From positions 62,001 through 126,000 of the forward strand of contig JAHUUJ010000002.1 of the NCBI GenBank assembly GCA_019218365.1: DNA of 64,000 bases, given 5' to 3'. This DNA comes from Actinomycetaceae bacterium TAE3-ERU4. Its GTDB lineage: Bacteria > Actinomycetota > Actinomycetes > Actinomycetales > Actinomycetaceae. Positions 1-8,623 of this stretch are shown in pieces. Below the pieces are notes generated by a model that made no database searches, was not told the DNA's origin, and saw only the letters and a list, made by a program, of their open reading frames with translations. A program made the position numbers and the translations under genes. Numbering within the stretch: position 1 is the stretch's first letter; every line of letters begins with the position of its first letter.

Positions 1-105
1 TATGTTTCCAAATGGTTGGCAAAAATACTTAGCCCTATGCGTGCTCGGTATCTTGCTATTGCGGTAGCAACTCTGGGCTCCTTACATGTGCTGGGTCTAT
101 TTTAA
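1..105 (+). CDS. C-terminal fragment of an unidentified protein (5' end outside window)
   Basis: Frame +1 is open from the window edge to a TAA at 103-105, giving the last 34 residues of a gene that starts upstream. The tail is basic and then hydrophobic (residues about 18-34), as in a protein ending in or near a membrane segment. Too little is present to assign a family. An inverted repeat (73-83 / 118-128) spans its stop codon. Confidence 0.5.
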   Translation, partial: YVSKWLAKILSPMRARYLAIAVATLGSLHVLGLF

Positions 106-128
106 TTAGGTAAAGGCAAGGAGCCCAG
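73..128. terminator. Inverted repeat at a convergent gene boundary
   Basis: CTGGGCTCCTT (73-83) is repeated in inverted form at 118-128 with a 34-nt spacer. It lies between the end of the plus-strand fragment and the end of the minus-strand reductase-like gene. There is no clear U tract and the loop is long, so termination is only a possible function. Confidence 0.35.
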
Positions 129-139
129 AAGCAACCACT

Positions 140-946
140 TTAGATGGGTGATTCGAGAGGTCGTCCCTGAATATGGGCCTGACGCTTAAGTTCCCTAATA
201 CGTGCTCGTTCGCGCTTATCTAAACTGGTGCGAATTCGCAAAATTGTGTAAGCGATGAAGATACCGGTGTAAATCGCAAGTGAAAGATAGGTATCAATCA
301 TGTAGAGGAAGTCTTTGTCCAGGTACTGCGAGAAAGAAACAATACGACGAACAAAAACTAAAATTACGTTTGCGTACAAAACGAAGTAGAAAACGTAAGA
401 AAGTTTGTGAAGCTTTTGCCACTTTAGAGCGGACATTGAGAAACGAATCTTTTTGAACGAGGTATAGAACAGAGGGATTGCGATGACTAGAAGAGCCATC
501 GAAGACCACATAAGAATCTCGTATCCCCAGTCCGAACGTGAACTTACAAAAAGGTATCCAAGGAAGTAGATAGTGATATGCGGGAAAGTTAGGATACAAG
601 CCAAAATTGAAAGTTCACCACGGATTGCATACAGCTGTTTCGTGGGACGATTCCAAGGTTTTATAACTCCCTGGAACATTACTATGGTGAATAAGACGAA
701 CCCGACGCTGCCTCGTTCAACTTGAGAGATTAAGGGCCACCACCAAGCCTCATTCGGGTATGAATCACTCAAAGCCCAACGGACAAACAAGCCAATAATC
801 AGGAAGGAAAGGAACGTGGACCCCAGGTAGTACCAAAGCGCGTGTGCGCGAATATTTTTTCGTAGCAAGAATACAAGCGGGGTGACGATTCCAAATCCCA
901 AAAGAACTAGATTCTCAACGTAGAGAAAATATAGAAAAGCTAACAA
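140..946 (-). CDS. Ferric-reductase-like transmembrane protein (YedZ/MsrQ-type fold)
   Basis: 268 aa, very hydrophobic, with about six predicted membrane helices. His residues sit in helices in the way expected for haem-ligating ferric reductase-like transmembrane proteins (a PHITIYFLGY segment near residue 122 and a WQKLHKLSY segment near residue 180). No FAD or NAD domain is fused, so it would need a redox partner. The start is a TTG preceded by a GAGG ribosome site. A DtxR-type iron box lies about 25 bp upstream, which supports a role in iron metabolism. The family call rests on topology and the His pattern; the substrate is unknown. Confidence 0.6.
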   Translation of the reverse strand: MLAFLYFLYVENLVLLGFGIVTPLVFLLRKNIRAHALWYYLGSTFLSFLIIGLFVRWALSDSYPNEAWWWPLISQVERGSVGFVLFTIVMFQGVIKPWNRPTKQLYAIRGELSILACILTFPHITIYFLGYLFVSSRSDWGYEILMWSSMALLVIAIPLFYTSFKKIRFSMSALKWQKLHKLSYVFYFVLYANVILVFVRRIVSFSQYLDKDFLYMIDTYLSLAIYTGIFIAYTILRIRTSLDKRERARIRELKRQAHIQGRPLESPI

Positions 947-971
947 AATACCTCACTTAAAATAAAGTAAC

Positions 972-990
972 TTAGGTAAGGCAAGCCTAA
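972..990 (-). promoter_or_regulatory. DtxR/IdeR-type iron box
   Basis: TTAGGTAAGGCAAGCCTAA is a 19-bp interrupted palindrome matching the classical DtxR/IdeR consensus at 16 of 19 positions. It ends about 25 bp before the start codon of the reductase-like gene, so it covers the expected promoter. By analogy with DtxR, an Fe2+-loaded repressor would bind here and the gene would be derepressed under iron starvation. No dtxR gene is present in this window. Confidence 0.75.
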
Positions 991-1450
991 CATTTCTGTT
1001 TATTTGGTGAAGTTGGAAAAAGTGTTTTCGTGACTGATGTAACCAGATTTTATTGATTACATGTAATTTTTGTCGTTTTAATTTTTCTGCTTTAGAGCGC
1101 AAGTTTTTCTCTGCTAATTCGTACATGCAATCCCATGTATGCAAGGGGAGGGAGGAGCAGATGCCTAAAAAATGCAGGTATCGGCAAAATAAGACAAATC
1201 TTGTTTTAAATGATTGGGAGAAAACTAAAATGGCAGATATATAAGAAAATTACATTTATGTGTATAGGGAAGTAGAAAATGTAATGAAGTTATTTATGTT
1301 TGTCGATAGATGATATTTCTCAGCTTGAGGATATTTTTCATAGTTTTTACATAAAAGTTATTGAGGTGTAATTATAAAAAGGTTCCATTCCTTATCCCTG
1401 TTTGGCTAAATGGTTTTAGCAAATAGGCTAAAACGTTAAGGAGATAGTTT
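991..1450. other. AT-rich intergenic region with a three-arm leader ahead of the MFS gene
   Basis: No convincing gene: short frames on both strands lack ribosome sites and family features. Close to the MFS gene there are three alternating arms: GCTAAA (1405-1410), TTTTAGC (1414-1420) and GCTAAAA (1427-1433). The middle arm can pair with either neighbour, giving two mutually exclusive hairpins directly upstream of the AAGGAG ribosome site (1438-1443). This may be a regulatory leader or a repressor site. Confidence 0.4.
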
Positions 1451-2713
1451 ATGGAATCAAAACACTCTAGATATATTGTTGTTTTTGCAGCAATGTTACT
1501 GCAGGCAATTCCTTACGGAATTGCCCAGAATATCCCACCGCTATTTGTGGCTCCTTTAAGGAACAGCTATCACTTCAGCTTGGGGGATATTGGTTGGATT
1601 TTTACAATCGGAGCGGTCGCGGCTTCTCTTAGCGCTCCTTTGATGGGGCGTTTATTTCGTTCCTACCCTGTCAAGCTAATTATGTTTGGTGGCATTGTTC
1701 TTTCTGCTTCGGGAGTTATCCTAAATACCTTTGCCACAGATTTATGGATGTTCTTAGCAACTAACGCAATTACCCAAATCGGGACGATTACCTTCTCCGG
1801 TTTAGGAGTTCCCTATCTGATCGGAACTTGGTTTACCGGTGCAGAAAAAGCAAAGGCTTTAGGAATTGCTTTTTCTGGTGGATCAATTGGTAACTTCTTC
1901 CTGCAACCCGGAGTTGAATATCTTTTGTCTCATAACCGGGTCAGCAGAGTTTACTTAATCGTGGGACTAATTTCCCTTATTGGTGGCCTTATAGTTCTGT
2001 TTACCATGGTCAAAACAAATACTTCTAAGAACAGTAGCGGAAAAGAAGAAAATAAATTGGCCCTAAATGGGATTGGCTATTCTAAAGCAATGAGGGTTAA
2101 AGAATTCTGGGGACTTGCTTTTGGATATGGCCTGATTGGTCTTTCTGTCGCAGCGCTTTCAATTCAATATGCTGCTTACTTCCGTCACTTGGGAATTTCT
2201 TCGCACATTATCGGTATGGTTGGGTCAGTTTTTGCTGTTTCTTGTCTGTGTGGAAATCTCCTCGGTGGAGTTTTATTTGCGCGTTTCGGAATTGTTAAAG
2301 CAATGAGTTTCGCTTTTGTATTCCAATTATTGGCAATCTTCTCAATGCTATTTGGCTTGGTTGGTGCGCAATGGAGCGTAACAGCAGCATTTGCTTGGGC
2401 CGCAGTTTACGGATTTAACGTATTTTCTTATACTTCAGCCCCGGCCTTAATTGTGCAGGGATTATTCGGAATGAAACAAAGCTCTGAGGTACTTGGTGTA
2501 TTTTCAATCTTCTTTGCGGTTGGATTCGCGATAGGTAACGTAATCTTTGGAATTGTAGTAGATGTTTCTGGCTACTATTTGGGATGGATTACAGTTTTGG
2601 GATACACACTTGTTGGCTTCTTCGCTTTGCTTTTCTTCGCGCACCGAATTAGTTTGCAAAAATATGCTGATGTCCTTGAAGAAGATGCGCAAAAATCTTC
2701 TGTAACTGCCTAA
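1451..2713 (+). CDS. MFS transporter, candidate bile-acid transporter
   Basis: 420 aa with about twelve hydrophobic segments and a basic central loop near residues 190-210, the usual major facilitator layout. The start has a strong AAGGAG site 7 nt upstream. The gene ends 63 bp before a bile salt hydrolase on the same strand. Linked MFS and bile salt hydrolase genes are known in lactobacilli and bifidobacteria, where the transporter moves conjugated or free bile acids; I infer that substrate from context only. Base composition is AT-richer than the core genes further along the window. Confidence 0.75.
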   Translation: MESKHSRYIVVFAAMLLQAIPYGIAQNIPPLFVAPLRNSYHFSLGDIGWIFTIGAVAASLSAPLMGRLFRSYPVKLIMFGGIVLSASGVILNTFATDLWMFLATNAITQIGTITFSGLGVPYLIGTWFTGAEKAKALGIAFSGGSIGNFFLQPGVEYLLSHNRVSRVYLIVGLISLIGGLIVLFTMVKTNTSKNSSGKEENKLALNGIGYSKAMRVKEFWGLAFGYGLIGLSVAALSIQYAAYFRHLGISSHIIGMVGSVFAVSCLCGNLLGGVLFARFGIVKAMSFAFVFQLLAIFSMLFGLVGAQWSVTAAFAWAAVYGFNVFSYTSAPALIVQGLFGMKQSSEVLGVFSIFFAVGFAIGNVIFGIVVDVSGYYLGWITVLGYTLVGFFALLFFAHRISLQKYADVLEEDAQKSSVTA

Positions 2714-2776
2714 TTCATAAACTTACTGTTCTTTTATGAAAGATATAATAATCAATCTATTTTGTAAGGAAGCAAA

Positions 2777-3778
2777 ATGTGTACAGCATTAACTCTAAAT
2801 GTAGCAAGTAACGCTTACTTTGGGCGTAATCTGGATTTGAACTGTGGATTTGGTGAACAAGTTGTAGTAACCGGAAGAAATTTTCCCTTTAAATTCACCG
2901 ATGGGAGCTCGAACGAATCTCATCATGCGATGATTGGGATGGGTACTGTAATTCAGGGATATCCTCTATACGCAGAAGCCACTAATGAAGCAGGTCTAAG
3001 TATTGCAGGGCTTAATTTTCCTGGAAATGCGCATTATTTTGACCCCGTAGAAGGTAAAGAAAATATTTCTCCCTTTGAATTTATTCCCTGGCTTTTGGCT
3101 AACTACACGTCCTTAGAAGAAGTTCGTCCAGTGTTAAAAAATTTAAACTTGACGAATATCCCGTTTGCTCCGCAGATTCCACTTGCGCCACTACACTGGA
3201 TTGTTAGTGACTCGACAGGGTCAATGGTCATTGAATCACAAAAAGATGGCCTCCATTTATACGATAACCCTCTGGGTGTTCTCACAAATAATCCTCCTTT
3301 CTCATATCACTTGGAAAATATCAAAAATTATATGAATGTGACCCCACAGTGGCCGGATAACAATTATGCTCCGGAAATTCCATTGACTCCGGTTGGGGTA
3401 GGTTTTGGAAGTTTTGGACTTCCCGGTGATACAACCCCAGCTTCGCGTTTGGTAAAGGCGGTATTTTTACGTTCGGTAACGCAGAATCAATCGGAAAACG
3501 TTTGGGGAAAGAACATAGTAGAAGAAGAAGCCGTAGGACAATTTTTCCATATTCTCGATAACGTAGGAATGGTTAAAGGATCCACCTTAAATCAAGAAAA
3601 TGGTCCTGAATATACGGTTTACTCCTGCTGCTGTAATACAACGACTGGAGTTTACTATTACAAGACTTACAGTAATAGCCGTATTACTGCGATTGATATG
3701 CACAAGACTGATTTAGACAGTAGCGAATTAACCTGTTTTGCTTTGAAACGAGAACAGTCAATTCAATATGAAAACTGA
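2777..3778 (+). CDS. bsh: Choloylglycine hydrolase / bile salt hydrolase
   Basis: 333 aa Ntn-hydrolase of the penicillin V acylase/choloylglycine hydrolase family. Met1 is followed by the nucleophile Cys2, which becomes N-terminal after Met removal. The GRNLDL motif (R17, D20), an LTNNPPF segment near residue 173 and a TTPASR segment near residue 223 carry the family's conserved Asn and Arg. The enzyme would cleave the amide bond of glycine- or taurine-conjugated bile acids in the cytoplasm. It has an AAGGAAG ribosome site and follows an MFS gene that may supply or export the substrate. Penicillin V acylase activity cannot be excluded from sequence, but the motif spacing looks like bile salt hydrolases. 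Confidence 0.88.
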   Translation: MCTALTLNVASNAYFGRNLDLNCGFGEQVVVTGRNFPFKFTDGSSNESHHAMIGMGTVIQGYPLYAEATNEAGLSIAGLNFPGNAHYFDPVEGKENISPFEFIPWLLANYTSLEEVRPVLKNLNLTNIPFAPQIPLAPLHWIVSDSTGSMVIESQKDGLHLYDNPLGVLTNNPPFSYHLENIKNYMNVTPQWPDNNYAPEIPLTPVGVGFGSFGLPGDTTPASRLVKAVFLRSVTQNQSENVWGKNIVEEEAVGQFFHILDNVGMVKGSTLNQENGPEYTVYSCCCNTTTGVYYYKTYSNSRITAIDMHKTDLDSSELTCFALKREQSIQYEN

Positions 3779-3782
3779 AACA

Positions 3783-3829
3783 AAATAAATTGATGGTGAA
3801 TCATATTATGATTCACCATCAATTTATTT
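3783..3829 (+). terminator. Rho-independent terminator after bsh
   Basis: A perfect 22-bp inverted repeat (3783-3804 / 3808-3829) with a 3-nt loop begins 5 bp after the bsh stop codon. The A/T-rich ends of the arms provide the U-rich 3' side. Confidence 0.85.
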
Positions 3830-4191
3830 ATAGTTCCCATTGAGTTCTCAAGAACAGATGAAAATGTAAAGGAATAAGTACTTATTTCGCCTAATCGGTG
3901 GGATTTAAGAAGTTTTCTCCATATCTTTTTCGTAATAGGTAATCAATGATAAGACGCGGAATAAATAAGGTATGAAAGAGTTAGGTAAATGAATAAAAAA
4001 TATAAGATTTTTAATTCCAAAAAATTGTAGAAAACTATTTTTCGTGACTGAAAACGTTGAACTACCAGCGAAAAATTAGGCTTTATGAGATAAAGCAGTG
4101 AATTGGGTAGGAAAACCCCAAAATGAAGCCTAATATGGAATTGTTAAATGATGTCGAAAACTCCCCGTGAAGGGGAGGAAAGGAAGTTTTC
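3830..4191. promoter_or_regulatory. dps upstream region with palindromes and an SD-proximal hairpin
   Basis: No gene is seen. It contains a 14-bp perfect palindrome, AATAAGTACTTATT (3873-3886), and an inverted repeat GCTTTAT-GAG-ATAAAGC (4080-4096), either of which could bind a regulator. Just before the start, CTCCCC (4161-4166) pairs with GGGGAG (4172-4177) across a 5-nt loop. The 3' arm overlaps the start of the purine-rich ribosome site, so the hairpin could limit translation. Confidence 0.45.
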
Positions 4192-4632
4192 ATGTCTGAA
4201 AACATCGTAAAAGAAGCTTTGCAGCAGTCCCTCGTTGATTTAATTCAGCTATCACTTCAGGCTAAGCAGGCTCACTGGAATATTCAAGGTGAGGGTTTCC
4301 AGTCTCTACATGAATTCCTTGATGGGGTTGTAGACCAGTCGCGAATTGCCCTGGATGAATTTGCTGAGCGTTTGGCCGCTATCGGGTTTGTATCTGATGG
4401 ACGTGCAGAAACCGTTACCAAGACCACTACTCTAAAGGAACTACCTGGAGGGGCAATTCCTGTTGACCAGGGGTACAAGCTAATTGAAGCTGCACTAACC
4501 CAGACTGCTAACACCATGAAGGAGCACATCTCCGCTGTTGATGACGCTGACCCGCTTAGCAGCGACCTGCTTATCTCGACTGCGCGTGACCTTGAAAAGT
4601 CCGCCTGGATGATGCGTATGTACTCTAAGTAA
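4192..4632 (+). CDS. dps: Dps-family DNA-binding ferritin-like protein
   Basis: 146 aa, the usual Dps size. The inter-subunit ferroxidase signature is clear: a KQAHWN segment (residues 25-30) followed by His, Asp and Glu residues in HEFLDGVVDQ and LDEFAER (about residues 41-64). Family members assemble into 12-subunit cages that oxidise Fe2+ with H2O2, store iron and can protect DNA. It faces ahpF and ahpC across a shared terminator, so the local context is peroxide defence. The ribosome site GGGGAGGAAAGGA is strong but partly inside a hairpin. Confidence 0.93.
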   Translation: MSENIVKEALQQSLVDLIQLSLQAKQAHWNIQGEGFQSLHEFLDGVVDQSRIALDEFAERLAAIGFVSDGRAETVTKTTTLKELPGGAIPVDQGYKLIEAALTQTANTMKEHISAVDDADPLSSDLLISTARDLEKSAWMMRMYSK

Positions 4633-4676
4633 ACATAGGTTACTCGATAGGAATTACCCTAACGATAAACTAAAAA

Positions 4677-4713
4677 TAGTTGCGGCCCGGTGATTTTCAC
4701 CGGGCCGCAACTA
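4677..4713. terminator. Bidirectional terminator between dps and ahpF
   Basis: A perfect 17-bp stem (4677-4693 / 4697-4713) with a TTT loop and GC-rich core sits between the convergent dps and ahpF stop codons. Confidence 0.85.
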
Positions 4714-4723
4714 CTATCTAAAC

Positions 4724-6271
4724 TTAGCGTCCAATTGCCACATGCTCGTAAGCGGACAAGGCAGCTGTTGCTCCCGTCCCCAAAGCCGTAACAATCTGTT
4801 TGTAAGTGGTATCCGAACAGTCACCTGCCGCATACACTCCGTGTACGGTGGTAGCGCCGCGGCGATCGCAGACAATTTCGCCACGCTCGTTTAACTCGAC
4901 TCCACTTTCGTTCAACCAAGCTGTACGAGGAAGCAAGCCAACCTGAATAAACACTCCGGAAAGTTCAACCTGACGGGTTTGACCAGAAACTCTGTCCTGA
5001 TAGCTCAACCCGGTAACTTCCTTACCGTTTCCATCAATCGACTGCACTGCCGCATTGGTAATTACCTCCGCGTTCGATAGGCGACCAAGCGCGTCTAACA
5101 ACACCTTGTCAGCACGACATTCGGGAAGGAACTCAAACACGGTAACGTGCTCGACAATACCGGCAAGGTCAATTGCCGCTTCAATCCCAGAGTTACCCCC
5201 GCCGATAACCGCTACTTTTTGTCCCTTAAATAGGGGACCGTCGCAGTGTGGGCAGAAAGTAACCCCGTGGGTGAGGTATTCTTCCTCGCCAGGAACACCC
5301 AACTTACGATATTCGGCACCGGTTGCGATAACCAGTGAGCGCCCCTTCAACGTAACTTCGTCAGAGCATTCCAAAACGTGAAGATTTTCGTCGCTGCTAA
5401 GACGCTCGACACGTAGTGGCTCCATGATTACTACACCGTTATCAATGGCGTTTTTCCGTAGAATCTGACCGAGATTTGGGCCTTCTGCATGGGGTAGTGT
5501 AATTAGGTTTTCGATACCGGCAGTATCTAAGACCTGTCCTCCCACACGTTCGGCCACAATCCCTACGCGTAGTCCCTTGCGGGCCGCGTAAACGGCAGAA
5601 GAAACACCTGCTGGGCCGCCGCCAGCTACCAGGACATCAAATATTTCCTGATTGCGCCAAGTCTCAGCAACCGGGTTGGAATCTGAGCCACTCATTAGTT
5701 TAAGAAGCTCGTTAACTCCCATACGGCCTGAGGTGAATAATTCTTCGCCCCGGAAAACGGCGGGAACCGATTTAATTTCCTTTGCGGTTACTTCATTTTC
5801 GAAAGCTCCACCCTCAATTGCGGTGTGATGAATTCGCGGATTGATTACAGCCATCATATTTAATGACTGGACAACTTCCGGGCAGTTTTGACAACTGAGT
5901 GAGAAGTAAGTAGTCAGGTGGTAATCCCCGTCGAGATTTTCGATTGCCCGTCGAACTTCCTCATCAATCTTTGGCGGGTGTCCACCAACCTGGACGATTG
6001 CCAGCATGAAGCTCGCGAACTCGTGTCCCATCGGTAGACCGGCGAAACGAATATCAATTTGGGTCTGTGGGCTACGAATAGCAAACGAAGGAGTCCTCTC
6101 GTTAGCTTCTTCGATAAAAGTGATTTTTGGGGATAGCTCAGCGATTTGAGTTAGCATTTCGCGCATCTGAGTAGAGCGTGAAGAATCGTCAAGGCTGGCA
6201 GCAAAGACAACCTCGCGACGTAAAAGCGGCATCAAACCTTTAACTTGTTGTAATAGCGCTTCATTAAGCAT
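4724..6271 (-). CDS. ahpF: Alkyl hydroperoxide reductase subunit F
   Basis: 515 aa, typical AhpF length. The N-terminal double-thioredoxin-fold domain carries the CQNC redox centre (C127, C130). It is followed by a FAD-binding GGGPAG (217-222), the thioredoxin-reductase-like CPHC centre (C340, C343) and an NAD(P)H-binding GGGNSG motif. A GDCSD segment near the C-terminus contacts FAD. It passes electrons from NADH via FAD and its disulphides to AhpC. It lies 56 bp downstream of ahpC on the same strand, so the two are probably co-transcribed. Confidence 0.95.
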   Translation of the reverse strand: MLNEALLQQVKGLMPLLRREVVFAASLDDSSRSTQMREMLTQIAELSPKITFIEEANERTPSFAIRSPQTQIDIRFAGLPMGHEFASFMLAIVQVGGHPPKIDEEVRRAIENLDGDYHLTTYFSLSCQNCPEVVQSLNMMAVINPRIHHTAIEGGAFENEVTAKEIKSVPAVFRGEELFTSGRMGVNELLKLMSGSDSNPVAETWRNQEIFDVLVAGGGPAGVSSAVYAARKGLRVGIVAERVGGQVLDTAGIENLITLPHAEGPNLGQILRKNAIDNGVVIMEPLRVERLSSDENLHVLECSDEVTLKGRSLVIATGAEYRKLGVPGEEEYLTHGVTFCPHCDGPLFKGQKVAVIGGGNSGIEAAIDLAGIVEHVTVFEFLPECRADKVLLDALGRLSNAEVITNAAVQSIDGNGKEVTGLSYQDRVSGQTRQVELSGVFIQVGLLPRTAWLNESGVELNERGEIVCDRRGATTVHGVYAAGDCSDTTYKQIVTALGTGATAALSAYEHVAIGR

Positions 6272-6327
6272 GAACGGCTAAAACCTCTTCCTAATTGTGT
6301 AAAAATAAACGAAAACCGAGGAATTGT

Positions 6328-6891
6328 TTAGAGCTTGCCCGAAAGGTCAAAGCTTGGTTCTAGGGTTTCTTCGCCTTCTTCCCACTTGGCTGGGCAGACC
6401 TCGCCTGGGTGGTTGCGTACGTACTGAGCGGCCTTTACCTTACGGACAAGCTCGGAAGCGTTACGGCCGACTCCTTCTGAGGTGATTTCTACGAACTGAA
6501 TAATGCCGTCAGGGTCAATCAGGAAGGTTGCGCGGTCGGAAGCGCCTTCTCCTTCACGGAGCACACCGAATGCTTCGGAAATGCGGGTGGTGGGGTCGGC
6601 AACCATCGGGAACTGAATCTTACCGATACGTTCGGAGGAGTCGTGCCAAGCCTTGTGAGTGAAGTGCTTGTCTGTGCTGAAAGAGTAGACCTCAACGCCC
6701 AGGTTCTGTAGTTCTGCATAGTTGTCTGCCATGTCCTCGAGTTCGGTCGGGCAAACAAAGGTGAAGTCAGCAGGGTAGAAGAAAATAATTGCCCACTTGC
6801 CAGCATAGTCGGCAGAGCTGACATCAACGAAATCGCCCTGGTGGTAGGCGGTACTCTTCCATTCGGGAGCCTGAGTGTTAATAATCGCCAT
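6328..6891 (-). CDS. ahpC: Peroxiredoxin AhpC
   Basis: 187 aa from the ATG at 6891, the same length as E. coli AhpC. A longer in-frame extension to 6960 lacks family similarity, while the chosen start has a GGGAAAGGA ribosome site. The peroxidatic Cys is C47 in DFTFVCPTE, and the resolving Cys is in the GEVCPA segment near the C-terminus, so this is a typical 2-Cys peroxiredoxin. It reduces H2O2 and organic peroxides and is recycled by AhpF, encoded directly downstream. The 3' end codes for the usual C-terminal tail. Confidence 0.95.
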   Translation of the reverse strand: MAIINTQAPEWKSTAYHQGDFVDVSSADYAGKWAIIFFYPADFTFVCPTELEDMADNYAELQNLGVEVYSFSTDKHFTHKAWHDSSERIGKIQFPMVADPTTRISEAFGVLREGEGASDRATFLIDPDGIIQFVEITSEGVGRNASELVRKVKAAQYVRNHPGEVCPAKWEEGEETLEPSFDLSGKL

Positions 6892-6931
6892 GATAATCCT
6901 TTCCCTGCGGGAGTAGATAAAAATATAAAAC

Positions 6932-6955
6932 CTGTAGTGAATAGAAAAACTACAG
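6932..6955 (-). promoter_or_regulatory. Inverted repeat upstream of ahpC
   Basis: CTGTAGT (6932-6938) and ACTACAG (6949-6955) form a 7-bp inverted repeat with a 10-bp spacer, 41-64 bp upstream of the ahpC start. The position suits a regulator site for the ahpCF promoter, but I do not recognise the regulator. Confidence 0.4.
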
Positions 6956-7041
6956 TGCAATTTTACGACTTCAGGCAGGGGGAAACGAGAGACGATTATG
7001 TGGGATTAAACGTGTTTACATAAGCGGCTTAAAAACGTAAA

Positions 7042-7992
7042 TTATTCCGGTGAACGGACAACCCCAATCATCTCTTCTAATTTTCCGGCTTGGTAAGCGG
7101 CTAGATTATGCGCAACCCGTTTCTCTGCACCATCGGGGCGGAAACCGGCACAGTGAGGGGTGATGAATAAATTCGGCGCATTCCAAAGTTCTGAAGTTGG
7201 GGGGAGAGGTTCAGTAGAGGCAACATCTATTGCTGCCCCGGCTATTTGGCCCTGTTTGAGAGCGGAAATTAAGGCCCGTTCATCTACCGCGCTTCCGCGC
7301 CCTACATTGACCACCACAGCGCGAGAAGGCAGAGAAGAGAGAATCTCCTCGTTTAGGACATTACGTGTTTGTGGGGAATCGGGTAGAACCATTAGCAAAA
7401 CGTCAGTTTCTGAAAGGTAACCCGTCATCTGGTCAGGGGTAATTACTGGGAAACCAGCACGCGTTCCCTCGCTCCTAGCGATTCCCGTTACTTTTGCTCC
7501 ACAAGCGGAAAACACGCGTGCAATTTGTTGACCGATGGCGCCAAAACCCCATACGAGAACCCGAGAGTCAGCAAGCGTGGTTACTGTTTTCCCATCGTGC
7601 AAGAGGCGAGGTCCGCTTCGTCCTAAGTTCCAGTTACGTTCTTGCTGGTCAGCAGTAATTCCCGCGAAGTTACGAATTAGATAAAGAGCCATTCCCAAGC
7701 AGTGCTCAGCTACGGTCCTGTCGTGAAAGTTAATCCCATTAGTAATAACGATTTGCGGATTTATATCGCATGCCAGAAGTGCATCCGGGCCAGCCGTATA
7801 GGTCTGAATCCAGCGAAGATTAGGCAACTGATCTAACATTCTTTGCAAGTTACCTTTGCCGCCCCAAATTATGCAAGCCTGTGCATCGCGATGCTCTGGC
7901 GGAATTGACTCTGTTTCGCAAAACCTTACTTCCTCGACACCGTCGGGCCAAGCGTACTTAATCTGAGGTTCTTGAGTGACCAAAACTTTCAT
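7042..7992 (-). CDS. D-isomer-specific 2-hydroxyacid dehydrogenase
   Basis: 316 aa NAD-dependent oxidoreductase. The dinucleotide-binding site is GFGAIG (about residues 149-154). Catalytic residues of the family are in order: Arg in NVGRGSA, Glu in STEPLP, and His in TPHCAG. The family interconverts 2-hydroxyacids and 2-ketoacids (glyoxylate/hydroxypyruvate, lactate, phosphoglycerate). The lack of a C-terminal ACT domain and the short length argue against a biosynthetic SerA, but the exact substrate cannot be read from sequence. It stands between ahpC and pncA on the same strand. Confidence 0.85.
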   Translation of the reverse strand: MKVLVTQEPQIKYAWPDGVEEVRFCETESIPPEHRDAQACIIWGGKGNLQRMLDQLPNLRWIQTYTAGPDALLACDINPQIVITNGINFHDRTVAEHCLGMALYLIRNFAGITADQQERNWNLGRSGPRLLHDGKTVTTLADSRVLVWGFGAIGQQIARVFSACGAKVTGIARSEGTRAGFPVITPDQMTGYLSETDVLLMVLPDSPQTRNVLNEEILSSLPSRAVVVNVGRGSAVDERALISALKQGQIAGAAIDVASTEPLPPTSELWNAPNLFITPHCAGFRPDGAEKRVAHNLAAYQAGKLEEMIGVVRSPE

Positions 7993-8050
7993 TGCACTGT
8001 CCTTTGGGCAATAAGATTATTTTTTTCTAATAGTACAACTGGGGAGAGGG

Positions 8051-8623
8051 TTAAAACACTGTTATTCCCGCGGCTGGGAAATCAACGGAGCAGGTTTCTT
8101 CTATCTTTGCAGGGTTGATACCCGCGCACATTTGTGTCCAAACTCTTGTTTCGAATCCTTCCTTAGCGGCATCGAGGGCGGTCTGGCGAACGCAGTAATC
8201 TGTGGCAATACCGACGATAGTTACTTTAGTGACACCGACTGTGCGTAGAGTAGGTGCCAATTTTTCGCCTTTCTGGGTGATTCCTTCAAAACCGGAATAA
8301 GCAGCTTCGTAATGTCCCTTCTTTACAGCAATATCTACACCAATGGTCTTCAAGGTTTGCGCTAAGGCATCTACAATATCGCTCCCCGGAGTGTTTGCTC
8401 GGCAATGAGGAGGCCAAGAATCAATGAAATCAGGATCGTCGCTAAAGTGAGTTCCAGGGTCAATGTGCCAGTCTTGGGTGGTAGCAATAAGGTCATATTT
8501 ATTTGGATTCTCACAAAGGTAGTTAGCTAATCTATGCGCGAGGGCGGTTCCTCCCTCAACCGCGAGGGACCCTCCCTCGACAAAATCATTTTGGATGTCA
8601 ACGATGATTAGTGCGTGAGACAT
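8051..8623 (-). CDS. pncA: Nicotinamidase
   Basis: 190 aa isochorismatase-fold amidase. The catalytic triad is visible: Asp in IVDIQNDF (D9), Lys in AVKKGH and Cys in ATDYCV. The metal-binding motif is in TQDWHIDPGTHF (Asp and two His). It hydrolyses nicotinamide to nicotinate for NAD salvage. The same reaction activates pyrazinamide in organisms that carry pncA. Confidence 0.92.
   Translation of the reverse strand: MSHALIIVDIQNDFVEGGSLAVEGGTALAHRLANYLCENPNKYDLIATTQDWHIDPGTHFSDDPDFIDSWPPHCRANTPGSDIVDALAQTLKTIGVDIAVKKGHYEAAYSGFEGITQKGEKLAPTLRTVGVTKVTIVGIATDYCVRQTALDAAKEGFETRVWTQMCAGINPAKIEETCSVDFPAAGITVF

Noticed and set aside
953-1244. Short frames on both strands upstream of the MFS gene
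   Set aside because: No ribosome site, no family features, AT-rich, overlapping each other and the iron-box promoter.
1025-4051. 13-mer TTTTCGTGACTGA present at 1025-1037 and 4039-4051
   Set aside because: Two copies of a short AT-rich word with no shared position relative to genes; chance is likely.
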